From: Ectopseudomonas composti
GTDB lineage: Bacteria; Pseudomonadota; Gammaproteobacteria; Pseudomonadales; Pseudomonadaceae
Direction: 5' to 3'
Length of the DNA stretch: 64,000 nucleotides
NCBI RefSeq assembly: GCF_001567565.1
Contig: NZ_LSSW01000013.1
Span: 186,001-250,000 of the forward strand
A program made the translations under genes and the position numbers. The number at the start of each line of letters is the position of its first letter. Within the stretch, counting starts at the first letter, position 1. Shown one piece after another: positions 49,742 to 57,307 of this stretch. The notes beneath the pieces are model-generated. The model did not search any database. It saw only the letters and a program-made list of their open reading frames with translations, and had not been told where the DNA came from.

Positions 49742-49882
49742 GGCAGTCTCTTCCATGGTTGTTCATCTCGTTGCAATCATCGCTGTCATGCGATCTAAGA
49801 TTATTCGCTTAACCTGTAAGGTGTTGGTAAATCGTTGTCTGTCCCTGATTACCTAGCGATTACCTAGGGCGAAAATGCTAGG

Positions 49883-49917
49883 AGAGGGCGACGGAGAAAA
49901 TAAATCTGTCACCTTTT
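49883..49917. repeat. 35-bp near-perfect direct repeat, right copy
   Basis: AGAGGGCGACGGAGAAAATA and AATCTGTCACCTTTT. See the copy at 49194-49228. Confidence 0.7.
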
Positions 49918-49937
49918 CCCTATGCTTACGATTGTGT

Positions 49938-51080
49938 CTATTCCAAATTTTCAATGGCATTCGCTGTATTTAAAAAGTCATCAGAAAAATCATCAATAAT
50001 TAGTTCTAGGCAAGAGCCGGGTGTTATTTTTTCGAAGTCTTCTTCTTTTAGAGCTCTGCAGAATGAGATTTCTTCTTGGATTTGAAATGGAGAAATTCTG
50101 CCTATTTCTATTTTTGGATATGTACCGATTGGTTTTTTACTTCTTCCATCGTCAATGATGAATTGAGTCCTGCCTGAAAATTTCTTCGGATAAACAATGA
50201 ACCGGTCTTCTGGGCAAACGCCTGCGTTTTTGCCAGCATCTATTACGATTATTTTATATTCAGGGTCGGTTTCGAGTACTTTTCCAAGGTGTTTTCTGAT
50301 TTCGTTGAATTTTGTGCTTCTGTTCTTTCCCTCTCTCTTTGATTTATATAGTGCGGAATCCGCTTCTCTATATAGTTGGGAAATATCTGAGGCTGTCGCT
50401 GCCTCGCATATCGCTTTTGAAGTAAAGCCTAGACTCGATGTGAAGTTCGTTTTTTCTGTGGAACCACCAATGTTGGCTCGTATAAGTTCAGGGATGAAAT
50501 TTTCCTCTTCGTTAGAAAAAATAGCTATGACAAATTCTTCTCCACCTAGGCGAGCGTAAATGATCGGCTTTTCTGCTGTTTTATGTTTGTTGCATTCTTT
50601 TCTTAGGGACTTTGCTAGCTCCTTTAGTACTTTGTCGCCGTGGTCATGGGAGTGTGAGTCGTTAATTTGTTTGAAATTGTCTATGTCTGATATGCAGTAA
50701 GTTAGGTGTGTGAATCCGGTTATCTCTTTCATTTTTTTCTCTAAGCCATGTCTGTTAAATATCTCCGTTAATTTGTCATGACTTGCTTTGTATTCATTTA
50801 TGTGGTGTGCGACTATTCGGCTGGCAGTGTATTTCAGTTTTAGGAAGTTTGGCGAGTTTTTGTTTTGGCTTAAGTGGATTGCTGCGAATACATCTTCCTC
50901 TTCGATGAAGATGTATTTTGTTCTGAGTTTTCCTGTATTTCCTGATAGATAACTCTGCTGTTTTTCATATGCATCTTTTTCAGTGTCTAAAAGTTTTTTC
51001 TTGTTTTCAACTCTTGCGCTTAGAACACTTGGTAGTTGTTCTAGCTCTTGTTTTATTTTTCCTAGGACTGAAGTGTTCAT
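49938..51080 (-). CDS. AT-rich GGEEF diguanylate cyclase with unrecognised C-terminal domain
   Basis: A 380-residue cytoplasmic protein with no membrane segment. Residues 1-50 look coiled-coil (ARVENKKKLLDTEKDAYEKQ). A GGDEF domain at about 100-258 includes DKLTEIFNRHGLEKKM, SDIDNFKQINDSHSHDHGDK and RLGGEEFVIAI (GGEEF at 179-183), so it is probably catalytic. The I-site RxxD is absent (TAEK). Residues 268-380 form a beta-rich extension (YKIIVIDAGKNAGVCPEDRF, IGTYPKIEIGRISPF) whose layout recalls FlgT-C-like barrels; that is only a resemblance. Strong AT bias marks it as acquired. The start at 51080 lies only 13 bases past the nrdB terminator. Confidence 0.85.
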   Translation of the reverse strand: MNTSVLGKIKQELEQLPSVLSARVENKKKLLDTEKDAYEKQQSYLSGNTGKLRTKYIFIEEEDVFAAIHLSQNKNSPNFLKLKYTASRIVAHHINEYKASHDKLTEIFNRHGLEKKMKEITGFTHLTYCISDIDNFKQINDSHSHDHGDKVLKELAKSLRKECNKHKTAEKPIIYARLGGEEFVIAIFSNEEENFIPELIRANIGGSTEKTNFTSSLGFTSKAICEAATASDISQLYREADSALYKSKREGKNRSTKFNEIRKHLGKVLETDPEYKIIVIDAGKNAGVCPEDRFIVYPKKFSGRTQFIIDDGRSKKPIGTYPKIEIGRISPFQIQEEISFCRALKEEDFEKITPGSCLELIIDDFSDDFLNTANAIENLE

Positions 51081-51093
51081 TGTTTTTCCATGA

Positions 51094-51119
51094 AAAAGCC
51101 CCGCATCTGCGGGGCTTTT
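51094..51119 (-). terminator. Rho-independent terminator of nrdB
   Basis: On the minus strand AAAAGCCCCGC, AGAT and GCGGGGC followed by TTTTTC form a classic intrinsic terminator 64 bases after the nrdB stop. Its T-run ends just before the start of the AT-rich cyclase gene. Confidence 0.9.
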
Positions 51120-51182
51120 ATTTTTCTTAAGCTACCCCAACATCCTGTAAGGCACAGCTTTATTTAATGCTTTGGTCGGATA

Positions 51183-52433
51183 TCAATCCCAGCTCAACGC
51201 CCCACCAGTCTGATACTCGATCACTCGGGTCTCGAAGAAGTTCTTCTCCTTCTTCAGGTCCATGATCTCGCTCATCCACGGGAAGGGGTTGGTGGTACCT
51301 GGGTACTCTTCCTTCAGGCCGATCTGGGTCAGGCGGCGGTTGGCGATGAACTTGAGGTAGTCCTCCATCATCGCGGCGTTCATGCCCAGTACGCCGCGCG
51401 GCATGGTGTCACGCGCGTATTCGATCTCCAGCTGGGTGCCCTGCAGGATCATCTGGGTCGCTTCGTCCTTCATCTGGGCATCCCACAGGTGCGGGTTCTC
51501 GATCTTGATCTGGTTGATCACGTCGATGCCGAAGTTCAGGTGCATGGACTCGTCACGCAGGATGTACTGGAACTGCTCGGCGGTGCCGGTCATCTTGTTG
51601 CGGCGGCCCATGGAGAGGATCTGGGTGAAGCCGCAGTAGAAGAAGATGCCTTCCAGTACGCAGTAGTAGGCGATCAGGTTGCGCAGGAACTGGCGGTCGG
51701 TTTCCGGGGTGCCGGTTTCGAACTTGGGATCGGAGATCGAGCGGGTGTACTTCAGGCCCCAGGAGGCCTTCTTCGCGACGCTCGGGATCTCGTGGTACAT
51801 GTTGAAGATCTCGCCTTCATCCATGCCCAGCGACTCGATGCAGTATTGGTAGGCGTGGGTGTGGATCGCTTCCTCGAAGGCCTGGCGCAGGATGTACTGG
51901 CGGCACTCGGGGTTGGTGATCAGACGGTACACGGCCAGTACCAGGTTGTTGGCAACCAGGCTGTCGGCAGTGGAGAAGAAGCCGAGGTTGCGCATGACGA
52001 TGCGGCGCTCGTCTTCGGAGAGACCGTCGGTGCTCTTCCACAGCGCGATGTCGGCGTTCATGTTCACTTCCTGCGGCATCCAGTGGTTGGCGCAACCATC
52101 CAGATACTTCTGCCAGGCCCAGTCGTACTTGAAGGGTACGAGCTGGTTGAGGTCGGCGCGGGCGTTGATCATCTGCTTGTCGCCAACCTGTACGCGCGCG
52201 GAGGCGCCTTCGAGGTCGTCCAGGCCTTCCTGGATGTCGAGGTCGTTCAGGGCTTTCTTGGCGCGGGCCACGGCGTCGGAGTCGTTGGCGTCGACAGCGC
52301 GGGCCTGCTCGACCGAGCCGGCAGCTTCGCTGTCGAGCTTGTCGAAGTTGGTGCCGGCGCTCTGTGCGTTGGCATTGCTTGCGGCGGCTGCTTCTGCGCC
52401 GTCTTCCTTGTCGAATTCATCCCAGCTCAGCAT
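51183..52433 (-). CDS. nrdB: Class Ia ribonucleotide reductase, beta subunit
   Basis: A 416-residue NrdB. The di-iron and radical site shows [16 protein letters not shown] (E-x-x-H-x-x-x-Y, with the radical Tyr) and [12 protein letters not shown] (E-x-x-H). The beginning [12 protein letters not shown] is followed by a long Ala/Asp-rich N-terminal extension (to about residue 60), as in other Pseudomonas NrdB. The C-terminal tail [11 protein letters not shown] is the segment that docks on the alpha subunit. It supplies the tyrosyl radical for deoxyribonucleotide synthesis. It follows nrdA on the same strand after a 435-base gap holding two hairpins. Confidence 0.97.
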   Translation of the reverse strand: MLSWDEFDKEDGAEAAAASNANAQSAGTNFDKLDSEAAGSVEQARAVDANDSDAVARAKKALNDLDIQEGLDDLEGASARVQVGDKQMINARADLNQLVPFKYDWAWQKYLDGCANHWMPQEVNMNADIALWKSTDGLSEDERRIVMRNLGFFSTADSLVANNLVLAVYRLITNPECRQYILRQAFEEAIHTHAYQYCIESLGMDEGEIFNMYHEIPSVAKKASWGLKYTRSISDPKFETGTPETDRQFLRNLIAYYCVLEGIFFYCGFTQILSMGRRNKMTGTAEQFQYILRDESMHLNFGIDVINQIKIENPHLWDAQMKDEATQMILQGTQLEIEYARDTMPRGVLGMNAAMMEDYLKFIANRRLTQIGLKEEYPGTTNPFPWMSEIMDLKKEKNFFETRVIEYQTGGALSWD

Positions 52434-52620
52434 GGCTTGGCTCCTGCGTGAGGGCCGGCGGAGAATGCCGGCCTGTATGGATATACAGATAATTTGAATT
52501 ATGTTCCGTTGCGTGATGCGCGCAAGGGTAAACGGGTACCACTGGTCAGCAGGCGGTGGATTGCTGGCTGACTCTTTGCCGCTCGACCCGGAGGAGGAGG
52601 GGCGGGAATTGGTGGGCAGT

Positions 52621-52691
52621 GGCAAGGCTCGGTAGGAGCGGATTTGTCCGCGAGCTTCGCGGCTGAAGCCGCTCCTACGAAAAGCCTTGCC
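52621..52691. repeat. REP-like cruciform between nrdA and nrdB
   Basis: Inner arms GTAGGAGCGG and CCGCTCCTAC (52632-52641, 52669-52678) and outer arms GGCAAGGCT and AGCCTTGCC (52621-52629, 52683-52691) form a long imperfect palindrome. GTAGGAGCGG repeats are common intergenic elements in Pseudomonas. Confidence 0.75.
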
Positions 52692-52771
52692 CTCTCCCTA
52701 GTTTGATCAGTGTGTTGCTCTAGCTTTTCATCCAACCTTCGAGCGTGTAGCTGAGCGAGTGAGCGCTAGGC

Positions 52772-52832
52772 GCCTGGTAGGTCGGAGCCCCTGAGCGTAC
52801 TTCAGTACGTGATGGGGGCCGGCCTACCAGGC
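52772..52832. repeat. Long hairpin between nrdA stop and nrdB
   Basis: GCCTGGTAGG pairs with CCTACCAGGC, GCCCC with GGGGC, and GCGTAC with GTACGT around a TTCA loop: about 24 paired positions in 61 bases, 37 bases past the nrdA stop. It could attenuate or stabilise the nrdA message relative to nrdB. Confidence 0.7.
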
Positions 52833-52868
52833 AACGACGCGGGCGCCGCTCAGATCCACGCGCCAGCC

Positions 52869-55778
52869 TTACTGACAAGCCTCGCAGTCGGGCTCGTCGA
52901 TGGCGCACGCTTTCGGTACGGGCGCCGGGGCCGGGGCGGCCTGCTGGGCAGGGGCCTGAGCCTTGGCCGAGAAGCCGTCGTCACCACCCGCGGAAACTGC
53001 GTTGAGCTTGCCGGTGTTGATGGTGGATTTCTCGGTGCTGGTGGCGGCCAGGGCACGGAGGTAGTAGGTGGTTTTCAGACCACGGTACCAGGCCATGCGG
53101 TAGGTCACGTCCAGCTTCTTGCCCGAGGCGCCGGCGATGTACAGGTTCAGCGACTGAGCCTGGTCGATCCACTTCTGGCGACGGCTGGCAGCGTCGACGA
53201 TCCACTTGGTTTCCACTTCGAACGCGGTGGCGTACAGGTCTTTCAGGTCCTGCGGGATGCGCTCGATCTGCTGCACGGAGCCGTCGTAGTACTTCAGGTC
53301 GTTGACCATGACCGGATCCCACAGGCCGCGGTTTTTCAGGTCGCGTACCAGGTAGGGGTTGATCACGGTGAATTCGCCGGAGAGGTTCGATTTCACGTAC
53401 AGGTTCTGGTAGGTCGGCTCGATGGACTGCGACACGCCAATGATGTTGGAGATGGTCGCGGTTGGCGCGATGGCCATGATGTTCGAGTTACGGATACCTT
53501 TCTTCACGCGCTCGCGGATCGGTGCCCAGTCCAGCGACTCGGACAGGTCGACGTCGATGTACTTCTGGCCACGGGACTCGATCAGGATCTGCTGCGAATC
53601 CAGCGGCAGGATGCCCTTGCTCCACAGCGAACCTTCGAAGGTGCTGTAGCTGCCACGCTCTTCGGCCAGGTCACAGGAAGCCTGGATGGCGTAGTAGCTG
53701 ATGGCTTCCATCGACTTGTCGGCGAAGTCGATGGCGGCATCGGAACCGTAGGCGATGTGCTGCAGGTACAGGGCGTCCTGGAAGCCCATCAGGCCGAGAC
53801 CGACCGGACGGTGCTTGAAGTTGGAGTTACGTGCCTGGTCGACGCTGTAGTAGTTGATGTCGATGACGTTATCGAGCATGCGTACAGCGGTCTTCACGGT
53901 ACGGCCGAGTTTCTCGATGTCCAGCTTGCCGTCGGTGATGTGGTTGACCAGGTTGACCGAGCCCAGGTTGCAGACGGCGATCTCGTCCTTGTTGGTGTTC
54001 AGGGTGATCTCGGTGCATAGGTTGGAGCTGTGCACCACGCCGACGTGCTGCTGCGGGCTGCGCAGGTTGCACGGGTCCTTGAAGGTCAGCCACGGGTGGC
54101 CGGTCTCGAACAGCATCGAGAGCATCTTGCGCCACAGGTCTTTGGCCTGAATGGTCTTGTACAGCTTGATCTTGCCGTACTCGATCAGGGCTTCGTAGTA
54201 CTCGTAGCGCTCTTCGAAGGCCTTGCCGGTCAGGTCGTGCAGGTCCGGTACTTCGCTCGGGGAGAACAGGGTCCACTTGCCGTCTTCGAAGACGCGCTTC
54301 ATGAACAGGTCCGGAATCCAGTTGGCGGTGTTCATGTCGTGGGTACGACGACGGTCGTCACCGGTGTTCTTGCGCAGCTCGAGGAATTCCTCGATGTCCA
54401 TGTGCCAGGTTTCCAGGTAGGCGCACACGGCGCCCTTGCGCTTGCCGCCCTGGTTGACCGCGACGGCGGTGTCGTTGACCACTTTGAGGAAGGGCACGAC
54501 GCCCTGGGATTTGCCGTTGGTGCCCTTGATGTAGGAGCCCAGCGCGCGCACCGGGGTCCAGTCGTTGCCCAGACCGCCGGCGAATTTGCTCAGCATGGCG
54601 TTGTCGTGGATGGCGCCGTAGATGCCCGACAGGTCGTCCGGCACGGTGGTCAGGTAGCACGAGGACAGCTGCGGACGCAGGGTGCCGGCGTTGAACAGGG
54701 TCGGGGTCGACGCCATGTAGTCGAACGAAGACAGCAGGTTGTAGAACTCGATGGCGCGGTCTTCGCGGTTGTTCGGCTCTTCGATGGCCAGGCCCATGGC
54801 CACGCGCATGAAGAACACCTGCGGCAGTTCGAAGCGGATGCCGTCCTTGTGGATGAAGTAGCGGTCGTACAGGGTCTGCAGGCCGAGGTAGGTGAACTGC
54901 TGGTCACGCTCGTGGTTCAGCGCCTTGCCCAGCTTCTCCAGGTCGTATTCTTTGAGTTTCGGATCGAGCAGTTCGAACTGCGAGCCGGCTTCGACGTAGG
55001 CCGGCAGGGCCTTGGCGTACAGCTCGGCCATCTCGTGGTGAGTGGCGCTGCTGGTGATGTTGAGGAAGCTCAGGGCCTCGGCGCGGATGTTGTCCATCAG
55101 CAGGCGGGCGGTGACGTAGCTGTAGTTCGGCTCACGCTCTACCAGGGTACGGGCGGTCATCACCAGGGCGGTGTTGACGTCCTTCTCGGCTACGCCGTCG
55201 TACAGGTTCTTCAGGGTTTCGCGCTCGATCAGCGAACCGTCGACTTCGGCCAGGCCTTCGCAGGCTTCGCGGATGATGGTCTGCAGGCGGCCCATGTCCA
55301 GCGGCTGCATTTCACCGCCAGCGGTGGTGATGCGGATGCTCGGGTGCGGCTGAGCGATGTCGTTGCCGGCGTTGGCGCTCTTGCGCTTGTTGGCCTGGGC
55401 TTCGCGGTAGATCACGTAGTCACGGGCGACCTTCTGCTCGCCGGCACGCATCAGGGCCAGTTCGACCTGGTCCTGAATTTCTTCGATGTGGATGGTGCCG
55501 CCGGACGGCATGCGACGCTTGAAGGTGGCCGTGACCTGCTCGGTCAGGCGCGCGACGGTGTCATGGATACGCGACGAAGCGGCAGCGGTGCCACCTTCTA
55601 CTGCGAGGAAGGCCTTGGTGATGGCGACGGTGATCTTGTCATCGGTGTAGGGGACGACAGTGCCGTTGCGCTTGATCACGCGCAGCTGGCCAGGCGCGGT
55701 GGCAGCCAGATCCTGGGAGGATTCAGCGGCCTGCGGCGCCACGGCCTGCGGGTTCTCGCGAGTAGTGTCGGTATGCAT
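52869..55778 (-). CDS. nrdA: Class Ia ribonucleotide reductase, alpha subunit with two ATP-cones
   Basis: A 969-residue NrdA, about 200 longer than E. coli NrdA (761), because two ATP-cone domains precede the catalytic barrel: VIKRNGTVVPYTDDKITVAI at about 34-53 and a second at about 150-240 (QPLDMGRLQTIIREACEGL). The catalytic core has SSCYLTTVPDDL (active-site Cys), NLCTEITLNTNKDEIAVCNL (radical and redox Cys) and HDNAMLSKFAGGLGNDWTPV. The C-terminus ends CAIDEPDCEACQ, the redox CxxC. P. aeruginosa NrdA has the same double-cone form. It reduces ribonucleoside diphosphates. The ATG at 55778 is preceded by ACGGAGAT. Confidence 0.97.
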   Translation of the reverse strand: MHTDTTRENPQAVAPQAAESSQDLAATAPGQLRVIKRNGTVVPYTDDKITVAITKAFLAVEGGTAAASSRIHDTVARLTEQVTATFKRRMPSGGTIHIEEIQDQVELALMRAGEQKVARDYVIYREAQANKRKSANAGNDIAQPHPSIRITTAGGEMQPLDMGRLQTIIREACEGLAEVDGSLIERETLKNLYDGVAEKDVNTALVMTARTLVEREPNYSYVTARLLMDNIRAEALSFLNITSSATHHEMAELYAKALPAYVEAGSQFELLDPKLKEYDLEKLGKALNHERDQQFTYLGLQTLYDRYFIHKDGIRFELPQVFFMRVAMGLAIEEPNNREDRAIEFYNLLSSFDYMASTPTLFNAGTLRPQLSSCYLTTVPDDLSGIYGAIHDNAMLSKFAGGLGNDWTPVRALGSYIKGTNGKSQGVVPFLKVVNDTAVAVNQGGKRKGAVCAYLETWHMDIEEFLELRKNTGDDRRRTHDMNTANWIPDLFMKRVFEDGKWTLFSPSEVPDLHDLTGKAFEERYEYYEALIEYGKIKLYKTIQAKDLWRKMLSMLFETGHPWLTFKDPCNLRSPQQHVGVVHSSNLCTEITLNTNKDEIAVCNLGSVNLVNHITDGKLDIEKLGRTVKTAVRMLDNVIDINYYSVDQARNSNFKHRPVGLGLMGFQDALYLQHIAYGSDAAIDFADKSMEAISYYAIQASCDLAEERGSYSTFEGSLWSKGILPLDSQQILIESRGQKYIDVDLSESLDWAPIRERVKKGIRNSNIMAIAPTATISNIIGVSQSIEPTYQNLYVKSNLSGEFTVINPYLVRDLKNRGLWDPVMVNDLKYYDGSVQQIERIPQDLKDLYATAFEVETKWIVDAASRRQKWIDQAQSLNLYIAGASGKKLDVTYRMAWYRGLKTTYYLRALAATSTEKSTINTGKLNAVSAGGDDGFSAKAQAPAQQAAPAPAPVPKACAIDEPDCEACQ

Positions 55779-55976
55779 GGAGATCTCCGTGTTCTGTAAT
55801 TTTCTGGTTGGACGTCACGATTGGAAACCGTGCCTTGTCCGCCGTTCATTCCATTAACAACTAAACCGCACGCAGCAGCGGGGCCGGGTACGGGTGTCGC
55901 AAGAGCGGGCAGGGTAAGCACGACTTCAAGTGCCGTCCTGGCGCATAAGTCACAGCGGGGCATTACCACACCCCGC

Positions 55977-55992
55977 CTACTACATATAGTGG
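55977..55992. promoter_or_regulatory. NrdR box, proximal to nrdA
   Basis: CTACTACATATAGTGG matches the 16-bp distal box at 14 positions and the ACACWATATATWGTG consensus well. It lies about 200 bases upstream of the nrdA ATG. Confidence 0.75.
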
Positions 55993-56254
55993 TCGACTGG
56001 CGGATAAGACCGCTGTCTGACCGGCTCACGCGCAGCGTCGAGCGCTGCTGCGTGGCTGTAACCCAGGCCAGGCCTGGGTTAGGGCGAAACACTGGGCCGG
56101 AACATCTGGAAAACCCACTGAAAAGGGCTTGCGCGATTCGTTATTTTTGTGTCCGGTTTCCTACGGCAACCCAATATCTGGTGGGTGGCGCGCGATGGGG
56201 ATACAAGATAGTGCGCTGTTTGAGGCATTGCAAGGCGCGAGGAAAGGAACTGCC

Positions 56255-56263
56255 TGTGGATAA
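56255..56263. promoter_or_regulatory. DnaA box in the nrdA upstream region
   Basis: TGTGGATAA is the exact complement of the consensus TTATCCACA. It lies between the two NrdR boxes. DnaA is known to affect nrdAB transcription in E. coli; a role here is inferred. Confidence 0.6.
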
Positions 56264-56394
56264 GCTGTGAGTGCCTTGTGGGTGTGAACGGCGTAGCCCG
56301 CGTGTTCTCTGGCTCTGGCTGTTGATGACCGTTCGTCGTCCTTGGCGAGAGGATTTCCACGAGTTGGCGAAGCTGTTCGGCGTCGCACAGACTA

Positions 56395-56410
56395 CCACTA
56401 TATATAGTGG
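56395..56410. promoter_or_regulatory. NrdR box, distal, beside the divergent regulator gene
   Basis: CCACTATATATAGTGG is a perfect 16-bp palindrome with the NrdR core. Its start is 418 bases from the proximal box. It could control nrdA, the divergent two-component genes, or both. Confidence 0.75.
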
Positions 56411-56541
56411 CCTTGGCATGTGCTGTGCTTGACGAAGCGACCAGGCTTTGGCATGGGTTTGCCGCTCGCGCCGAGACGCGCTCAGCCCCTAGAATGGCCT
56501 CTGTGTTGGCGGCGCTTGCCGGTATGCCAAGGGGAGAGGGT

Positions 56542-57297
56542 GTGGAACAAGAAGCGTGGCAGATTCTGATCGTCGAGGATGACCAGCGCCTGGCGCAGTT
56601 GACCCGCGAGTATCTGGAAGGCAACGGCTTGCGCGTGGCCATCGAGGCCGATGGCGGCAGTGCGGCGGCGCGCATTCTTGCCGAGCAGCCGGACCTGGTG
56701 ATTCTCGACCTGATGCTGCCGGGTGAAGACGGCCTGAGCATCTGTCGCAAGGTGCGCAGTGGCTACAAGGGGCCGATCCTCATGCTCACCGCGCGCACCG
56801 ACGACATGGACCAGGTGCTCGGCCTGGAGATGGGCGCCGATGACTATGTGTGCAAGCCGGTTCGCCCGCGCGTGCTGCTGGCGCGCATTCGTGCGCTGCT
56901 GCGCCGTCATGAGGGCGGCGAAGGCGAGCGCGACGAAGGTCAGCCGCGGCGCCTGCAGTTCGGCGTGCTGGCCATCGACAGCGCCATGCGCGAGGCCTGG
57001 CTGGGCGAGCAGGGCATCGAGCTGACCAGCGCCGAGTTCGACCTGTTGTGGCTGCTGGCGGTCAACGCCGGGCGCATCCTCTCGCGCGAGGAGATCTTCA
57101 ACTCGTTGCGTGGCATCGAATACGACGGCCAGGACCGCTCCATCGATGTGCGCATTTCACGCATCCGCCCGAAGATCGGCGACGACCCGATGCATCCACG
57201 GTTGATCAAGACGGTGCGCAGCAAGGGCTATCTGTTCGTCGCCGAGGCCGCCGAAGCGCTGCCGTTCGGCGATACGCCTCCACTGCTGCGCGACTGA
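56542..57297 (+). CDS. OmpR-family response regulator (RstA-like)
   Basis: A 251-residue response regulator. The receiver has ILIVEDDQRLAQLTREYLEG, the phosphoacceptor region DLVILDLMLPGEDGLSICRK (Asp near residue 57) and MGADDYVCKPVRPRVLLARI. The winged helix (about 140-235) ends SIDVRISRIRPKIGDDPMHP and RLIKTVRSKGYLFV. The start is a GTG at 56542 with GGGGAGAGG just upstream; earlier ATGs lie inside the regulatory region. It is followed by the cognate kinase after 10 bases. Located divergent to nrdA exactly as PA1157 is in P. aeruginosa. Confidence 0.93.
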   Translation: MEQEAWQILIVEDDQRLAQLTREYLEGNGLRVAIEADGGSAAARILAEQPDLVILDLMLPGEDGLSICRKVRSGYKGPILMLTARTDDMDQVLGLEMGADDYVCKPVRPRVLLARIRALLRRHEGGEGERDEGQPRRLQFGVLAIDSAMREAWLGEQGIELTSAEFDLLWLLAVNAGRILSREEIFNSLRGIEYDGQDRSIDVRISRIRPKIGDDPMHPRLIKTVRSKGYLFVAEAAEALPFGDTPPLLRD

Positions 57298-57307
57298 TCG
57301 GGCGATC

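Larger units (their letters stand above)
55779..56541. other. 763-base regulatory region between nrdA and the two-component genes
   Basis: It contains the two NrdR boxes and a DnaA box described separately. No frame in it has both a ribosome binding site and protein-like composition. Its length, for two divergent genes, suggests several promoters or a long nrdA leader. Confidence 0.6.

Noticed and set aside
54030..55799. 589-codon open frame antisense to nrdA
   Set aside because: Same explanation: low-complexity Val/Gly/Ala translation opposite a certain gene; no ribosome binding site.
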